DNA of 53,075 nt from JAFDZW01 sp035632315 (GTDB lineage Bacteria > Bacteroidota > Ignavibacteria > Palsa-1295): contig DASQGZ010000051.1 of NCBI GenBank assembly GCA_035632315.1, forward strand, positions 1 through 53,075, written 5' to 3'. How positions within the stretch are numbered: position 1 is the stretch's first letter; every line of letters starts with the position of its first letter. Position numbers and translations under genes: made by a program. This document shows, one piece after another, positions 16,934-23,849 of this stretch. The notes under the pieces are model-generated. The model searched no databases, had not been told where the DNA came from, and was given only the letters and a program-made list of their open reading frames with translations.

Positions 16934-18769
16934 TTATTCCTGTCCCGGGGGGATTTGGTTACCGATGTTATCGTCTTCCTCGGGCTGGTTATAAGTACGG
17001 TTGCGGTCATAACCTCCGCCACCCTGATTAAATGGCGGGCGCCGCTGCTGATATCCGCCTTGTCCGCCGCCGCCCTGACGAGGATTGTTATAGCCGCCGC
17101 CTTGATTATATCCTCCTCCGCGGTTATTATAGCCGCCGCCCTGACGTTGGTCATTATAACCGCCGCCTTGGTTGTAGCCGCCACCTTGACGTGGGTTATT
17201 ATATCCGCCGCCGGGACCGCCCTGCTGATAATTCGGATTGCGCGTCTGAAAGACGGGAACAACGCGACGAGGCTGACGCTGTTGGTATCCACCGCCGCCT
17301 CCTTGCTGATAACCACCTCCACCGCCTTGTTGGTATCCGCCACCCTGCTGATATCCACCACCGCCGCCACGCTGTTGGTAAGGTTGGTATGGTCTGCGAA
17401 AACCTTGGTTATATCCTCCGCCACCACCGCGTTGTTGTCCGGGACCATTCCAACGCCCACCACCGCCGCGCTGAGGCGGTCCGCCCCAACGTCCGCGTTG
17501 CTGCGACATGCGTTGCTGCATCTTTTGCATGCGTTTCATTTTCTTGCGCATTGCTTTGATGCGCTTGCGGCGCTCTTGCTGAGTCTTCGAATTCGGGTCT
17601 TTGCTTTGTCCTTTCGGCTTTTGGGCTGAACGCTTCGGTGGAACAACCGGATACCAATGCAGGTCATCGACCATGGCTTGTGCGCGAGCAGGTTCGGCAA
17701 TGAATTTCTCAGTATCTGCTCCAAAGATCTCATCGGCAAGTAATTTGCCGGCTACGACACTCGATGCGAGCGATGTACGTCCGGTGACATAATCATCTGC
17801 GAGATAGACATTCGTCCCGCCAAGTTTTACTTTTTGCACATCGCCGGCTTTGAATGGGGTATGTTTTAAGACGCCACTTTGCCAGCGTTTGATCTCGCTA
17901 TAATTCATTTCGGGCAGAGCAAGATCGAGCACTTGCTCAAACACACGCTCGATGACAGCATAAACGGCATTATCGTCTCTGTCAATACATTCTTTGCTAG
18001 TTTCGGAGCCAAGCTGTAAATAAAATGCACTCTCTCCTTTGAATACTCCAAGTTTACGTTTCTTCTGTTCGCGCGAAAGCCAAAGGACAGGAGCCGAAGG
18101 ATCATTTGCATATAATGTCGAAAATCCGACATTCAATTTCAGACGTGATACACCGAAGATCGCGCCTACCATCGGGGCATACTCGACATCGCCAAGGAGG
18201 GATGTCAATTTCTTGATTGTCCGGGACTCGCCTTCGTGCGGTTGAAGTAGTTTTAATGCTTCGGGCGCAGGAATTGCAAGCACGACCGTGCTTGATTCAT
18301 GCTTTTCCCCTCGTTGATTTTTCAGAGTGATACTTTTCTCTCCCGGGACCAGTGCACTAATGCGTGTGTGAGTACGAACCGGTATCTCGTTGACGATTGC
18401 CTGAGCAAGCGTTTTCATACCGCCTTCAATGTAGTACCATTCGGGCGTTACCTTGCGTGAAGAAGCAAGGGTGCGTCCATCGAACTCTAAAATGTCATTC
18501 GGTAATTTCTTCAGCTGCGGGAGGGCTCCACGCTCGGCAAGAATTTTTCGGAGAAGTTCACGCCCCTGTTTTTCGGTTTTGTCGTTGGTATCTGTTCCAA
18601 GGTCGATCGACGGAATACCAATATCGATCGTCCGGTATCCAAGGTTATGCGTGGTAATTCTGCCGCCAAGGCCACGCGACCACTCAAAGAGTGTCACGTC
18701 TTTTCCGGCACGGTGCAGAAGGTATGCAGCGATAAGTCCGGTATATCCGCCGCCTACGATTGTAATCAT
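16934..18769 (-). CDS. FAD-dependent amine-oxidase/renalase-like protein with long RGG/GGY disordered tail
   Basis: A 611-residue protein in two parts. Residues 1 to about 345 form an FAD-binding oxidoreductase: the N-terminal dinucleotide loop VGGGYTGLIAAYLLHRAG, the LGGRITT second FAD motif, YYIEGGMKTLAQAI, and a C-terminal FAD motif around YLADDYVTGRTSLASSVVAG. This resembles the renalase/HemY/amine-oxidase superfamily; substrate unknown. After a spacer, residues about 396-424 are a very basic helix (KAMRKKMKRMQKMQQRM). Residues 425 to about 590 are RGG, GGY and QQGG repeats, ending in an acidic tip (PEEDDN). There is no signal peptide, so it is likely cytoplasmic. The tail resembles eukaryotic RNA-binding, phase-separating RGG domains. 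It is a conceivable but unproven candidate for the missing protoporphyrinogen oxidase. Confidence 0.85.
   Translation of the reverse strand: MITIVGGGYTGLIAAYLLHRAGKDVTLFEWSRGLGGRITTHNLGYRTIDIGIPSIDLGTDTNDKTEKQGRELLRKILAERGALPQLKKLPNDILEFDGRTLASSRKVTPEWYYIEGGMKTLAQAIVNEIPVRTHTRISALVPGEKSITLKNQRGEKHESSTVVLAIPAPEALKLLQPHEGESRTIKKLTSLLGDVEYAPMVGAIFGVSRLKLNVGFSTLYANDPSAPVLWLSREQKKRKLGVFKGESAFYLQLGSETSKECIDRDDNAVYAVIERVFEQVLDLALPEMNYSEIKRWQSGVLKHTPFKAGDVQKVKLGGTNVYLADDYVTGRTSLASSVVAGKLLADEIFGADTEKFIAEPARAQAMVDDLHWYPVVPPKRSAQKPKGQSKDPNSKTQQERRKRIKAMRKKMKRMQKMQQRMSQQRGRWGGPPQRGGGGRWNGPGQQRGGGGGYNQGFRRPYQPYQQRGGGGGYQQGGGYQQGGGGGYQQGGGGGYQQRQPRRVVPVFQTRNPNYQQGGPGGGYNNPRQGGGYNQGGGYNDQRQGGGYNNRGGGYNQGGGYNNPRQGGGGQGGYQQRRPPFNQGGGGYDRNRTYNQPEEDDNIGNQIPPGQE
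16985..17497. repeat. GC-rich imperfect tandem repeat encoding GGY/QQGG/RGG
   Basis: Degenerate short repeats (CCGCCGCC-TGATTATA-like and CACCGCCTTGTTGGTATC-like units on the plus strand) encode the Gly/Tyr/Gln/Asn/Arg-rich tail of the flavoprotein. The units are imperfect and codon-varied, so this is not a recent simple expansion. The repeat suppresses stops in other frames and creates long open frames on the opposite strand that are not genes. Confidence 0.85.
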
Positions 18770-18785
18770 CTGTGTCCCTTTCTAG

Positions 18786-19004
18786 GTTATGAAATACTAT
18801 ATGATATTAGACCCACAAAATATCGGAACGGTCGTTATAGATTTGCTGTGATCGTGAGATTTGAACATACATCATTTGCACGAAGATAATAAACAATAAG
18901 CAAGCAAATGACAACCTTCGTTAGCTTCGATCGAAAGAAATTAGCGTTTGTTCCAGTTCTTGAGTGTCAGTTAACTAAAAAATATAATGCTTGTGAGAAG
19001 AGCA
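18786..19004. other. Non-coding stretch upstream of the flavoprotein gene
   Basis: About 220 bases of AT-rich sequence. I see no open frame with a plausible start, no tRNA fold and no long repeat. It should contain the promoter of the minus-strand flavoprotein gene, but I cannot pick out a convincing TAnnTTTG element. Confidence 0.5.
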
Positions 19005-19268
19005 TTATTTGTTACTACAACTGCTCAGAGGTTTATATGAATCAAACGGGGTGGCAATAAAATAGACCCGCGCTTTCCCTGCCCTCCGGCATTGACAATA
19101 TAACTGTACTAACCATACTTTGAGTTTCACCAAGTTTAGAAAATGTCTTACCTCTGCTGCGGTTGAGAATAAAATTATTTTTCTTTTTTGAAACATTTTG
19201 GCATAAAAATTGTAATATGATCTTGATTGTCTCACCGAGACTTCGGTCTCACGTTCTGTGTGTTTCAT
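19005..19268 (-). CDS. Possible small protein with an unusually strong Shine-Dalgarno
   Basis: An 87-codon open frame starting MKHTERETEVSVRQSRSYYN. The reason to list it is the start: AGGAGGT lies four bases before the ATG, whereas most genes in this window have no Shine-Dalgarno. The first 30 residues are charged and plausible. The rest (VKLKVWLVQLYCQCRRAG) reads less like a folded protein, so the true product may be shorter or the gene degraded. It follows ruvX on the same strand after a hairpin. Family unknown. Confidence 0.3.
   Translation of the reverse strand: MKHTERETEVSVRQSRSYYNFYAKMFQKRKIILFSTAAEVRHFLNLVKLKVWLVQLYCQCRRAGKARVYFIATPFDSYKPLSSCSNK
19237..19250. other. UUCG-capped hairpin
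   Basis: GAGAC-TTCG-GTCTC on the plus strand: five perfect pairs closed by an extra-stable UUCG tetraloop. On the minus strand the same bases lie just inside the start of the small ORF at 19268 and would form a loop of CGAA instead. No U-run follows on either strand, so it is not a terminator. Its role is unknown. Confidence 0.5.
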
Positions 19269-19284
19269 AGTGACCTCCTGAAAG

Positions 19285-19319
19285 CCCGCCAGAAGCAATT
19301 CTGACGGGTTTTCTCTTTT
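19285..19319 (+). terminator. Terminator-like hairpin between ruvX and the small ORF
   Basis: CCCG-C-CAGAA, loop GCAA, TTCTG-A-CGGG, then TTTTCTCTTTT on the plus strand. The plus strand has the form of a rho-independent terminator, although no plus-strand gene ends here. On the minus strand the same stem lies immediately before the AGGAGGT of the small ORF, where it could influence translation. Confidence 0.55.
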
Positions 19320-19374
19320 AAAGCGTCCTAATTTACCTACAAGGTGTAAACTTTTAGAAACAGACTTATCCAAA

Positions 19375-19818
19375 TTATCTCAGTGAGTCGAGATATTCTT
19401 GTAAGATGACCCGCGCAGCTTCCTCATCATAACGGTACTTCTGTTTCCTTTTTGATTTGGACAGACCCTGCTCGCGAATATTTGATGAAGCAATGATGCT
19501 GCTCATACGCTCATCGTAAAACTCCTGGGTAACTCCGGTGCCTTCGAGGCTTTTCTGTAATTTAGCTGCAAAGCCCCTTACCTCGGCTGTCATCTCACTT
19601 TCGCCTCCGCTCATTGTTCTTGGGAGTCCAATTATTACGGCAGCCACCCTTTCAGTTTCGATCGTCTTCACTAATTCAGCAATAGCCCTCTCCGTGTGCT
19701 CGATAATGCCGATCGCGGTGGCAAGGATTCGAAGTTCGTCACTGATCGCAAGACCGATTCGCTTAGTGCCATAATCAATGGCGAGGACACGGGTATTATT
19801 CTTCATAGCGAACTGCAC
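19375..19818 (-). CDS. ruvX: RuvX/YqgF family putative pre-16S rRNA nuclease
   Basis: A 147-residue member of the YqgF/RuvX RNase H-fold family, implicated in maturation of the 16S rRNA 5' end and once proposed as a Holliday junction resolvase. It shows the metal-binding start RVLAIDYGTKRIGLAISDE, the middle motif VAAVIIGLPRTMSG, and the EFYDERMSS acidic motif followed by the C-terminal YRYDEEAARVILQEYLD. The first ATG at 19818 gives MQFAMKNNTR; the second at 19806 is equally plausible and reduces the overlap with rel from 23 to 11 bases. It follows rel on the same strand and is probably co-transcribed. Confidence 0.93.
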   Translation of the reverse strand: MQFAMKNNTRVLAIDYGTKRIGLAISDELRILATAIGIIEHTERAIAELVKTIETERVAAVIIGLPRTMSGGESEMTAEVRGFAAKLQKSLEGTGVTQEFYDERMSSIIASSNIREQGLSKSKRKQKYRYDEEAARVILQEYLDSLR

Positions 19819-22090
19819 TCGTTACCCCGCGAACCTGAAGAAGTTTTTCAAGAAGACGCGCAAGGTGATAAGTATTCTTTACGTATACAGTCATTTTCCC
19901 GTCGAACATTTTGTCATGTGAGTCAATACTAAAAGATCTGATATTAGTATTATTATAACTGGAAATGACGTGCGTGAGATCGCTGATCATCCCGGGCCTG
20001 TCTTCACCAGAAATATGGATACCGACGAGATAGTCTGCATTTTCTTCTGTACTCGGCCATTCAACATCTATTAAGCGAGCCTTACGTTCGTCAGATTCTA
20101 ATTTCTTAATATTCTTGCACTCTCTGCGATGTATCTTGACACCCTCCCCGATCGTGACCACCCCGATGACATCGTCACCCGGTACGGGGTTACAACATTT
20201 TGCGTAGCTATAGAGCAGGTCATCCCGCCGTCCCTGAATAAGAATGCCAGTCTGACGACGAGACTCTTCTATGTATGGGGCCTCATGTACCGGGGCAGCT
20301 TCTTCCTCTTTCTTTTCTATCCCACCGGGTTTAAGCCATTCGCGAAGTTTTGTAATGATGTCTTCAGCATTAACACGATCTTCGGCGAGGGCAAGATGGA
20401 GTTTACCAATATTACCATAGTTTGTCGCACCGGCAAAACGCGCAAGAGTGTCGTCATTAACATGAAGTTTCGCTTTTGCAAGCTTCTTATTCAGAAGCTC
20501 CTTTCCTTTAGAGATCTTTGTCCGCTGCTCTTCATTGATATATTTATGGATTTGATTCCGTGCTTTATGGGTAACGACAAACTGCTCCCAATCAGGATTC
20601 GGAGTCTGAACTTTTGATGTTATGATCTCGACTTGGTCACCGGATCGCAGTTTTGAATGAAGAGGTACAATTTTGCCATTAACTTTAGCGCCGATCGTTC
20701 TGATACCAACCTGGGTGTGTATATCAAACGCAAAATCAACGATTGTCGCACCTTTAGGTAATATTCGAAGATCGCCTTTTGGGGTAAAGACATAAATTTC
20801 ATCTTGATAGAGATTGAGCTTGAAGCTTTCCATCAACGCCCTTGGAGCATCTGCCTCCTGCTCGACAAAAAGATCACTGACCCATTTTACCCATTCTTCG
20901 ATCTCGGGGTCGGTCTTGGTTATCTGCTCTTTATATTTCCAGTGAGCTGCAACCCCCTTCTCGGCGATCTCGTGCATTCCCTTCGTACGAATCTGTATCT
21001 CTACCATTTTGCCGCCGGGACCAATGACTGTGGTGTGGATAGACTGGTAGCCGTTCTTTTTCGGCACGGAAATATAATTCTTAAATCGCTCCGGGACAGG
21101 CGTGTAGATAGAACTTACAATGCCATAAACTGAAAAGCAATCATTGTCATTTTTTGTGTCAATGATGATTCGTACAGCAAAAAGATCGTATAGATCATCG
21201 AATTGCTTGCCGGTACGGATCATTTTATTATAGATCGAAAATATATGCTTTGGACGCCCGATCACTTCAAACTTATACCCTTCTTTGATAAGCGCATCTT
21301 TGATCGGAGCGATCATTTCGGCAATGTATGATTCGCGGCCAATTCGAGACTCGGCCAGATGGCGCTTCAGATCGTCGTACGCCTGACGGTTTAATACTTT
21401 AAATGATAGATCCTCTAATTCCCATTTTATCTTTGCAAGACCGAAACGATGTGCAAACGGGGCGTAAATATCAAGCGTCTCTTTTGCCATTCGAAGCTGG
21501 CGCTCAGCCGGCAAATACTCTATGGTTCGCATATTGTGCAGCCGGTCGGCAAACTTTATTAGCATGACGCGAACGTCATTGACCATCGAAATGAGCAGCT
21601 TGCGGTAGCTCTCGGCTTGAGTGATCTCGCGCGACTTAAAAATATCGCTTATCTTTGTTGCGCCGTCAACGATCTCAGCGACGGTATCACCAAACTCTTC
21701 TCGTACTTCCTCGATCGTGTATGCTGTGTCTTCAACGACGTCGTGTAAGAGCGCGCAGACGACAGAAATATCGTCAAGGGGGACTTCCTTGACAACGATC
21801 ATAGCGACTTCGAACGGGTGCAAAAAATATGGTTCACCAGATGCCCGACGGTCATTCTTATGAGCCTCGTAGGACAGACGAAACGCTTTTGTTATCAACG
21901 CCTCATCGTATTTCCGTAAATTCCGCTTACAGGCATCGAGAAGTTCCGATAATTTCTGCTTGTATAAAATTTCTAATGATTCTTCGATGTCACCTGCAGC
22001 AACCGAATCGGCGGACGAGTGCTCGATTATCGAATAGTTAATTCCATCACTCTGTAGATCGGGATCCATTAGGCTAATATCTTTTGACAC
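19796..22090 (-). CDS. rel: Bifunctional (p)ppGpp synthetase/hydrolase, RelA/SpoT (Rel) family
   Basis: Makes and degrades the stringent-response alarmone (p)ppGpp. The 764 residues have the long-RSH domain order. The HD hydrolase has an intact catalytic His-Asp at 116-117 in ALLHDVVEDT, so hydrolysis is probably retained. The synthetase domain has DLYDLFAVRIII and KNGYQSIHTTVIGP. Next come a TGS domain (EIYVFTPKGDLRILPKGAT), a zinc-finger-like segment (KCCNPVPGDDVIG) and a C-terminal ACT domain (ISGEDRPGMISDLTHVIS). The first start overlaps tatD by 17 bases; MDPDLQSDG at 22069 would avoid the overlap. It sits between the TatD fusion and ruvX. Confidence 0.96.
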   Translation of the reverse strand: MSKDISLMDPDLQSDGINYSIIEHSSADSVAAGDIEESLEILYKQKLSELLDACKRNLRKYDEALITKAFRLSYEAHKNDRRASGEPYFLHPFEVAMIVVKEVPLDDISVVCALLHDVVEDTAYTIEEVREEFGDTVAEIVDGATKISDIFKSREITQAESYRKLLISMVNDVRVMLIKFADRLHNMRTIEYLPAERQLRMAKETLDIYAPFAHRFGLAKIKWELEDLSFKVLNRQAYDDLKRHLAESRIGRESYIAEMIAPIKDALIKEGYKFEVIGRPKHIFSIYNKMIRTGKQFDDLYDLFAVRIIIDTKNDNDCFSVYGIVSSIYTPVPERFKNYISVPKKNGYQSIHTTVIGPGGKMVEIQIRTKGMHEIAEKGVAAHWKYKEQITKTDPEIEEWVKWVSDLFVEQEADAPRALMESFKLNLYQDEIYVFTPKGDLRILPKGATIVDFAFDIHTQVGIRTIGAKVNGKIVPLHSKLRSGDQVEIITSKVQTPNPDWEQFVVTHKARNQIHKYINEEQRTKISKGKELLNKKLAKAKLHVNDDTLARFAGATNYGNIGKLHLALAEDRVNAEDIITKLREWLKPGGIEKKEEEAAPVHEAPYIEESRRQTGILIQGRRDDLLYSYAKCCNPVPGDDVIGVVTIGEGVKIHRRECKNIKKLESDERKARLIDVEWPSTEENADYLVGIHISGEDRPGMISDLTHVISSYNNTNIRSFSIDSHDKMFDGKMTVYVKNTYHLARLLEKLLQVRGVTSAVRYEE

Positions 22091-23114
22091 TGAACCATCC
22101 GAAGTAAAGCTGAGCGCCTACATTTAGGTGAGTAAAGGTGATCGGATCGCTCGAAGTCCTAAAATCAAACTCTGGGGCTTGCGGGTCGCCTGTCAACATA
22201 AAAGAGGCAGAAATATCGGCAAATGGCGTCAATATGAAATTCTCCCCAATTTCGAGGTCGTATTGGGCGCCAAAGATCGCCTTAATTCCGCCTCTGGAAA
22301 AGGACTTTTGGTCAGTCAATACAGGACCGTTAGAACTTGCAGATAGTACCTGATAATATGTTTGTGTATTTTCGATCTTTACCAAGTCATACCCCAAGCC
22401 TAAATAAAATTTGACCGGCGAACGCGGATTGATCATAAAATGAAAATCAAACGAAAAATATTTATTTGCGATGTCTTCGTGTACAAGTCTGAAATATGGA
22501 TACGGAGGCGGTTTTTGACTATTGATCTGGTCTGGAGGTGAAGATTCTGTTGCCCTGAATAAATTATCTTGCCCTAAATCATCTCCCGCAGTAAACGAAT
22601 TATATGATATTTTGAAATCAATCCCTCGCGTTATTGCCGTTCCGATTGAAAGCGAAGAGGCAAAAACTGATGTCGGGCTAAGTACTAATCTCTTGGATTG
22701 ACTTATATCTGAAATATTCCCGATTCCTACTCCGCCACCAATGCCAATTGCTTTCCAGACGATCGGGGTAGCGGCATGAATCCGGTCTCGTTCTTCCTCC
22801 TGCATCCGCTCGACTGCTTTGATCGAGTCTTTGCGCGCTTGCTCATTTGCCTCTCGTATTAGTTCCTGCTGTTGCTCGTATGCTACACGAATTGAGTCCT
22901 CTCTGCGTTTTTCCTGTTCTTTCGCAAGTTCTTCGCGTTGACGACGAACAAGCTCTTCCGCTTCGCGACGCTGCTGCGTCATCACTGAATCCGGCGGTTT
23001 ACTGCCCGGCTGTGCATATGCCTGGTTTGAAATAAAAGACCCCAGCAACACTAATATGAGCGCTACTGCACTTAGTCCGAATACCCGCTTTGCGTTTTTC
23101 GTCGTTTTATTCAT
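22074..23114 (-). CDS. Possible nested gene: coiled-coil outer membrane beta-barrel protein (internal start)
   Basis: This is an alternative product of the frame starting at 23846. Beginning at the in-frame ATG at 23114 gives 346 residues with a textbook signal peptide: basic n-region, hydrophobic core ALILVLLGSF, cleavage after AYA at residue 34. An E/R/Q-rich coiled coil follows (AEELVRRQREELAKEQEKRR), then a barrel with strands such as PVKFYLGLGYDLVKIE and the end LYFGWFSVKRY. A barrel cannot reach the outer membrane behind 258 residues of cytoplasmic nuclease unless this start is used or the fusion is cleaved. No Shine-Dalgarno is seen, but that is normal in this genome. Confidence 0.55.
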   Translation of the reverse strand: MNKTTKNAKRVFGLSAVALILVLLGSFISNQAYAQPGSKPPDSVMTQQRREAEELVRRQREELAKEQEKRREDSIRVAYEQQQELIREANEQARKDSIKAVERMQEEERDRIHAATPIVWKAIGIGGGVGIGNISDISQSKRLVLSPTSVFASSLSIGTAITRGIDFKISYNSFTAGDDLGQDNLFRATESSPPDQINSQKPPPYPYFRLVHEDIANKYFSFDFHFMINPRSPVKFYLGLGYDLVKIENTQTYYQVLSASSNGPVLTDQKSFSRGGIKAIFGAQYDLEIGENFILTPFADISASFMLTGDPQAPEFDFRTSSDPITFTHLNVGAQLYFGWFSVKRY

Positions 23115-23846
23115 TATTTCAAAAACATCGTGTTGTGTAATCTCGGCGATCTTCTCTGCAACACGCCGAAGCATCGCCGGGGAATTGCGTTTACCGCGAA
23201 ACGGTGCCGGCGCGAGATATGGGGAATCAGTCTCAATAAGCATTGCATCTAACGGTGTGGCTTGAACCGTCGGAGCAAGCGTCGAATTCTTAAACGTTAT
23301 ATTTCCGGTAAAGCTCACCGCAAATCCTAATCCTACAACCCGTTCGGCCTGCTCGGGAGTGCCCGTAAAACAATGAAATTGCCCAAATTGATACCCTCCC
23401 CTTTCATTTTTATAATACCGGCTCACAATATCTAATGTTTCGTCGATCGAATCTCGGGTATGTATAATTATCGGTTTGTGAAGTTGCTGAGCTAATTCGA
23501 TCTGTTCGGTAAATGCGTTTACTTGAACATCGCGCGGCGAAAAATCATAGTAGTAATCCAGTCCTAACTCCCCGATCGCGACAATTTTAGGGGAGGTCTC
23601 GATAGATTCAATAATTCTTGCTTTGACGTTGTCGCCCCACTCGCTCGCAGAATGGGGATGAATCCCAAGTGCGCCCCAAATGTTTTTTTGCGAAGCTGCA
23701 AGCGATATTGTAGGAGCAAAACTGACAGTATCAATTGCAGGCACAATAAAACCCTCTACCCCTGCCTCAGTTGCTGCAGCGATCACAGCTTCCCTATCCG
23801 AGTCGAACTGCTCGGTCTGCAAATGGCAATGTGAATCGATCATCAA
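22074..23846 (-). CDS. tatD: TatD-family metal-dependent nuclease fused in frame to signal peptide, coiled coil and outer membrane barrel
   Basis: One uninterrupted 590-codon frame. Residues 1-258 are a complete TatD hydrolase: metal ligands in MIDSHCHLQ, ALGIHPHS, IGELGLDYYYD, PIIIHTRDS, GQFHCFTG and LIETDSPYLAP, ending in the usual NAKRVFGL. With no stop, the frame runs into a hydrophobic helix (SAVALILVLLGSFI) and a signal-peptidase site AYA|Q at 278/279. A charged coiled coil (about 285-355) and a beta-barrel (about 363-590) follow. An internal ATG at residue 245 (position 23114) would start a normal secreted protein, MNKTTKNAKRVFGLSAVALI, so the nuclease end doubles as its signal n-region. 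Whether one or two proteins are made is unknown. Confidence 0.85.
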   Translation of the reverse strand: MMIDSHCHLQTEQFDSDREAVIAAATEAGVEGFIVPAIDTVSFAPTISLAASQKNIWGALGIHPHSASEWGDNVKARIIESIETSPKIVAIGELGLDYYYDFSPRDVQVNAFTEQIELAQQLHKPIIIHTRDSIDETLDIVSRYYKNERGGYQFGQFHCFTGTPEQAERVVGLGFAVSFTGNITFKNSTLAPTVQATPLDAMLIETDSPYLAPAPFRGKRNSPAMLRRVAEKIAEITQHDVFEIMNKTTKNAKRVFGLSAVALILVLLGSFISNQAYAQPGSKPPDSVMTQQRREAEELVRRQREELAKEQEKRREDSIRVAYEQQQELIREANEQARKDSIKAVERMQEEERDRIHAATPIVWKAIGIGGGVGIGNISDISQSKRLVLSPTSVFASSLSIGTAITRGIDFKISYNSFTAGDDLGQDNLFRATESSPPDQINSQKPPPYPYFRLVHEDIANKYFSFDFHFMINPRSPVKFYLGLGYDLVKIENTQTYYQVLSASSNGPVLTDQKSFSRGGIKAIFGAQYDLEIGENFILTPFADISASFMLTGDPQAPEFDFRTSSDPITFTHLNVGAQLYFGWFSVKRY

Positions 23847-23849
23847 TGT

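Noticed and set aside
16900..17463. 187-codon minus-strand frame overlapping the repeat tail
   Set aside because: It is an offset reading of the same repeat, with Ala/Val/Ile-rich nonsense, and sits wholly inside the well-supported flavoprotein gene.
16985..17497. CRISPR or satellite array
   Set aside because: The units are short, unequal and in frame with a coding tail; there are no uniform repeats with unique spacers.
16955..17629. Long plus-strand open frames opposite the flavoprotein tail
   Set aside because: They arise because the GGC/GGT-rich repeat lacks stop codons on the other strand; their translations are low-complexity Ala/Leu/Arg mirrors of the repeat with no start context.
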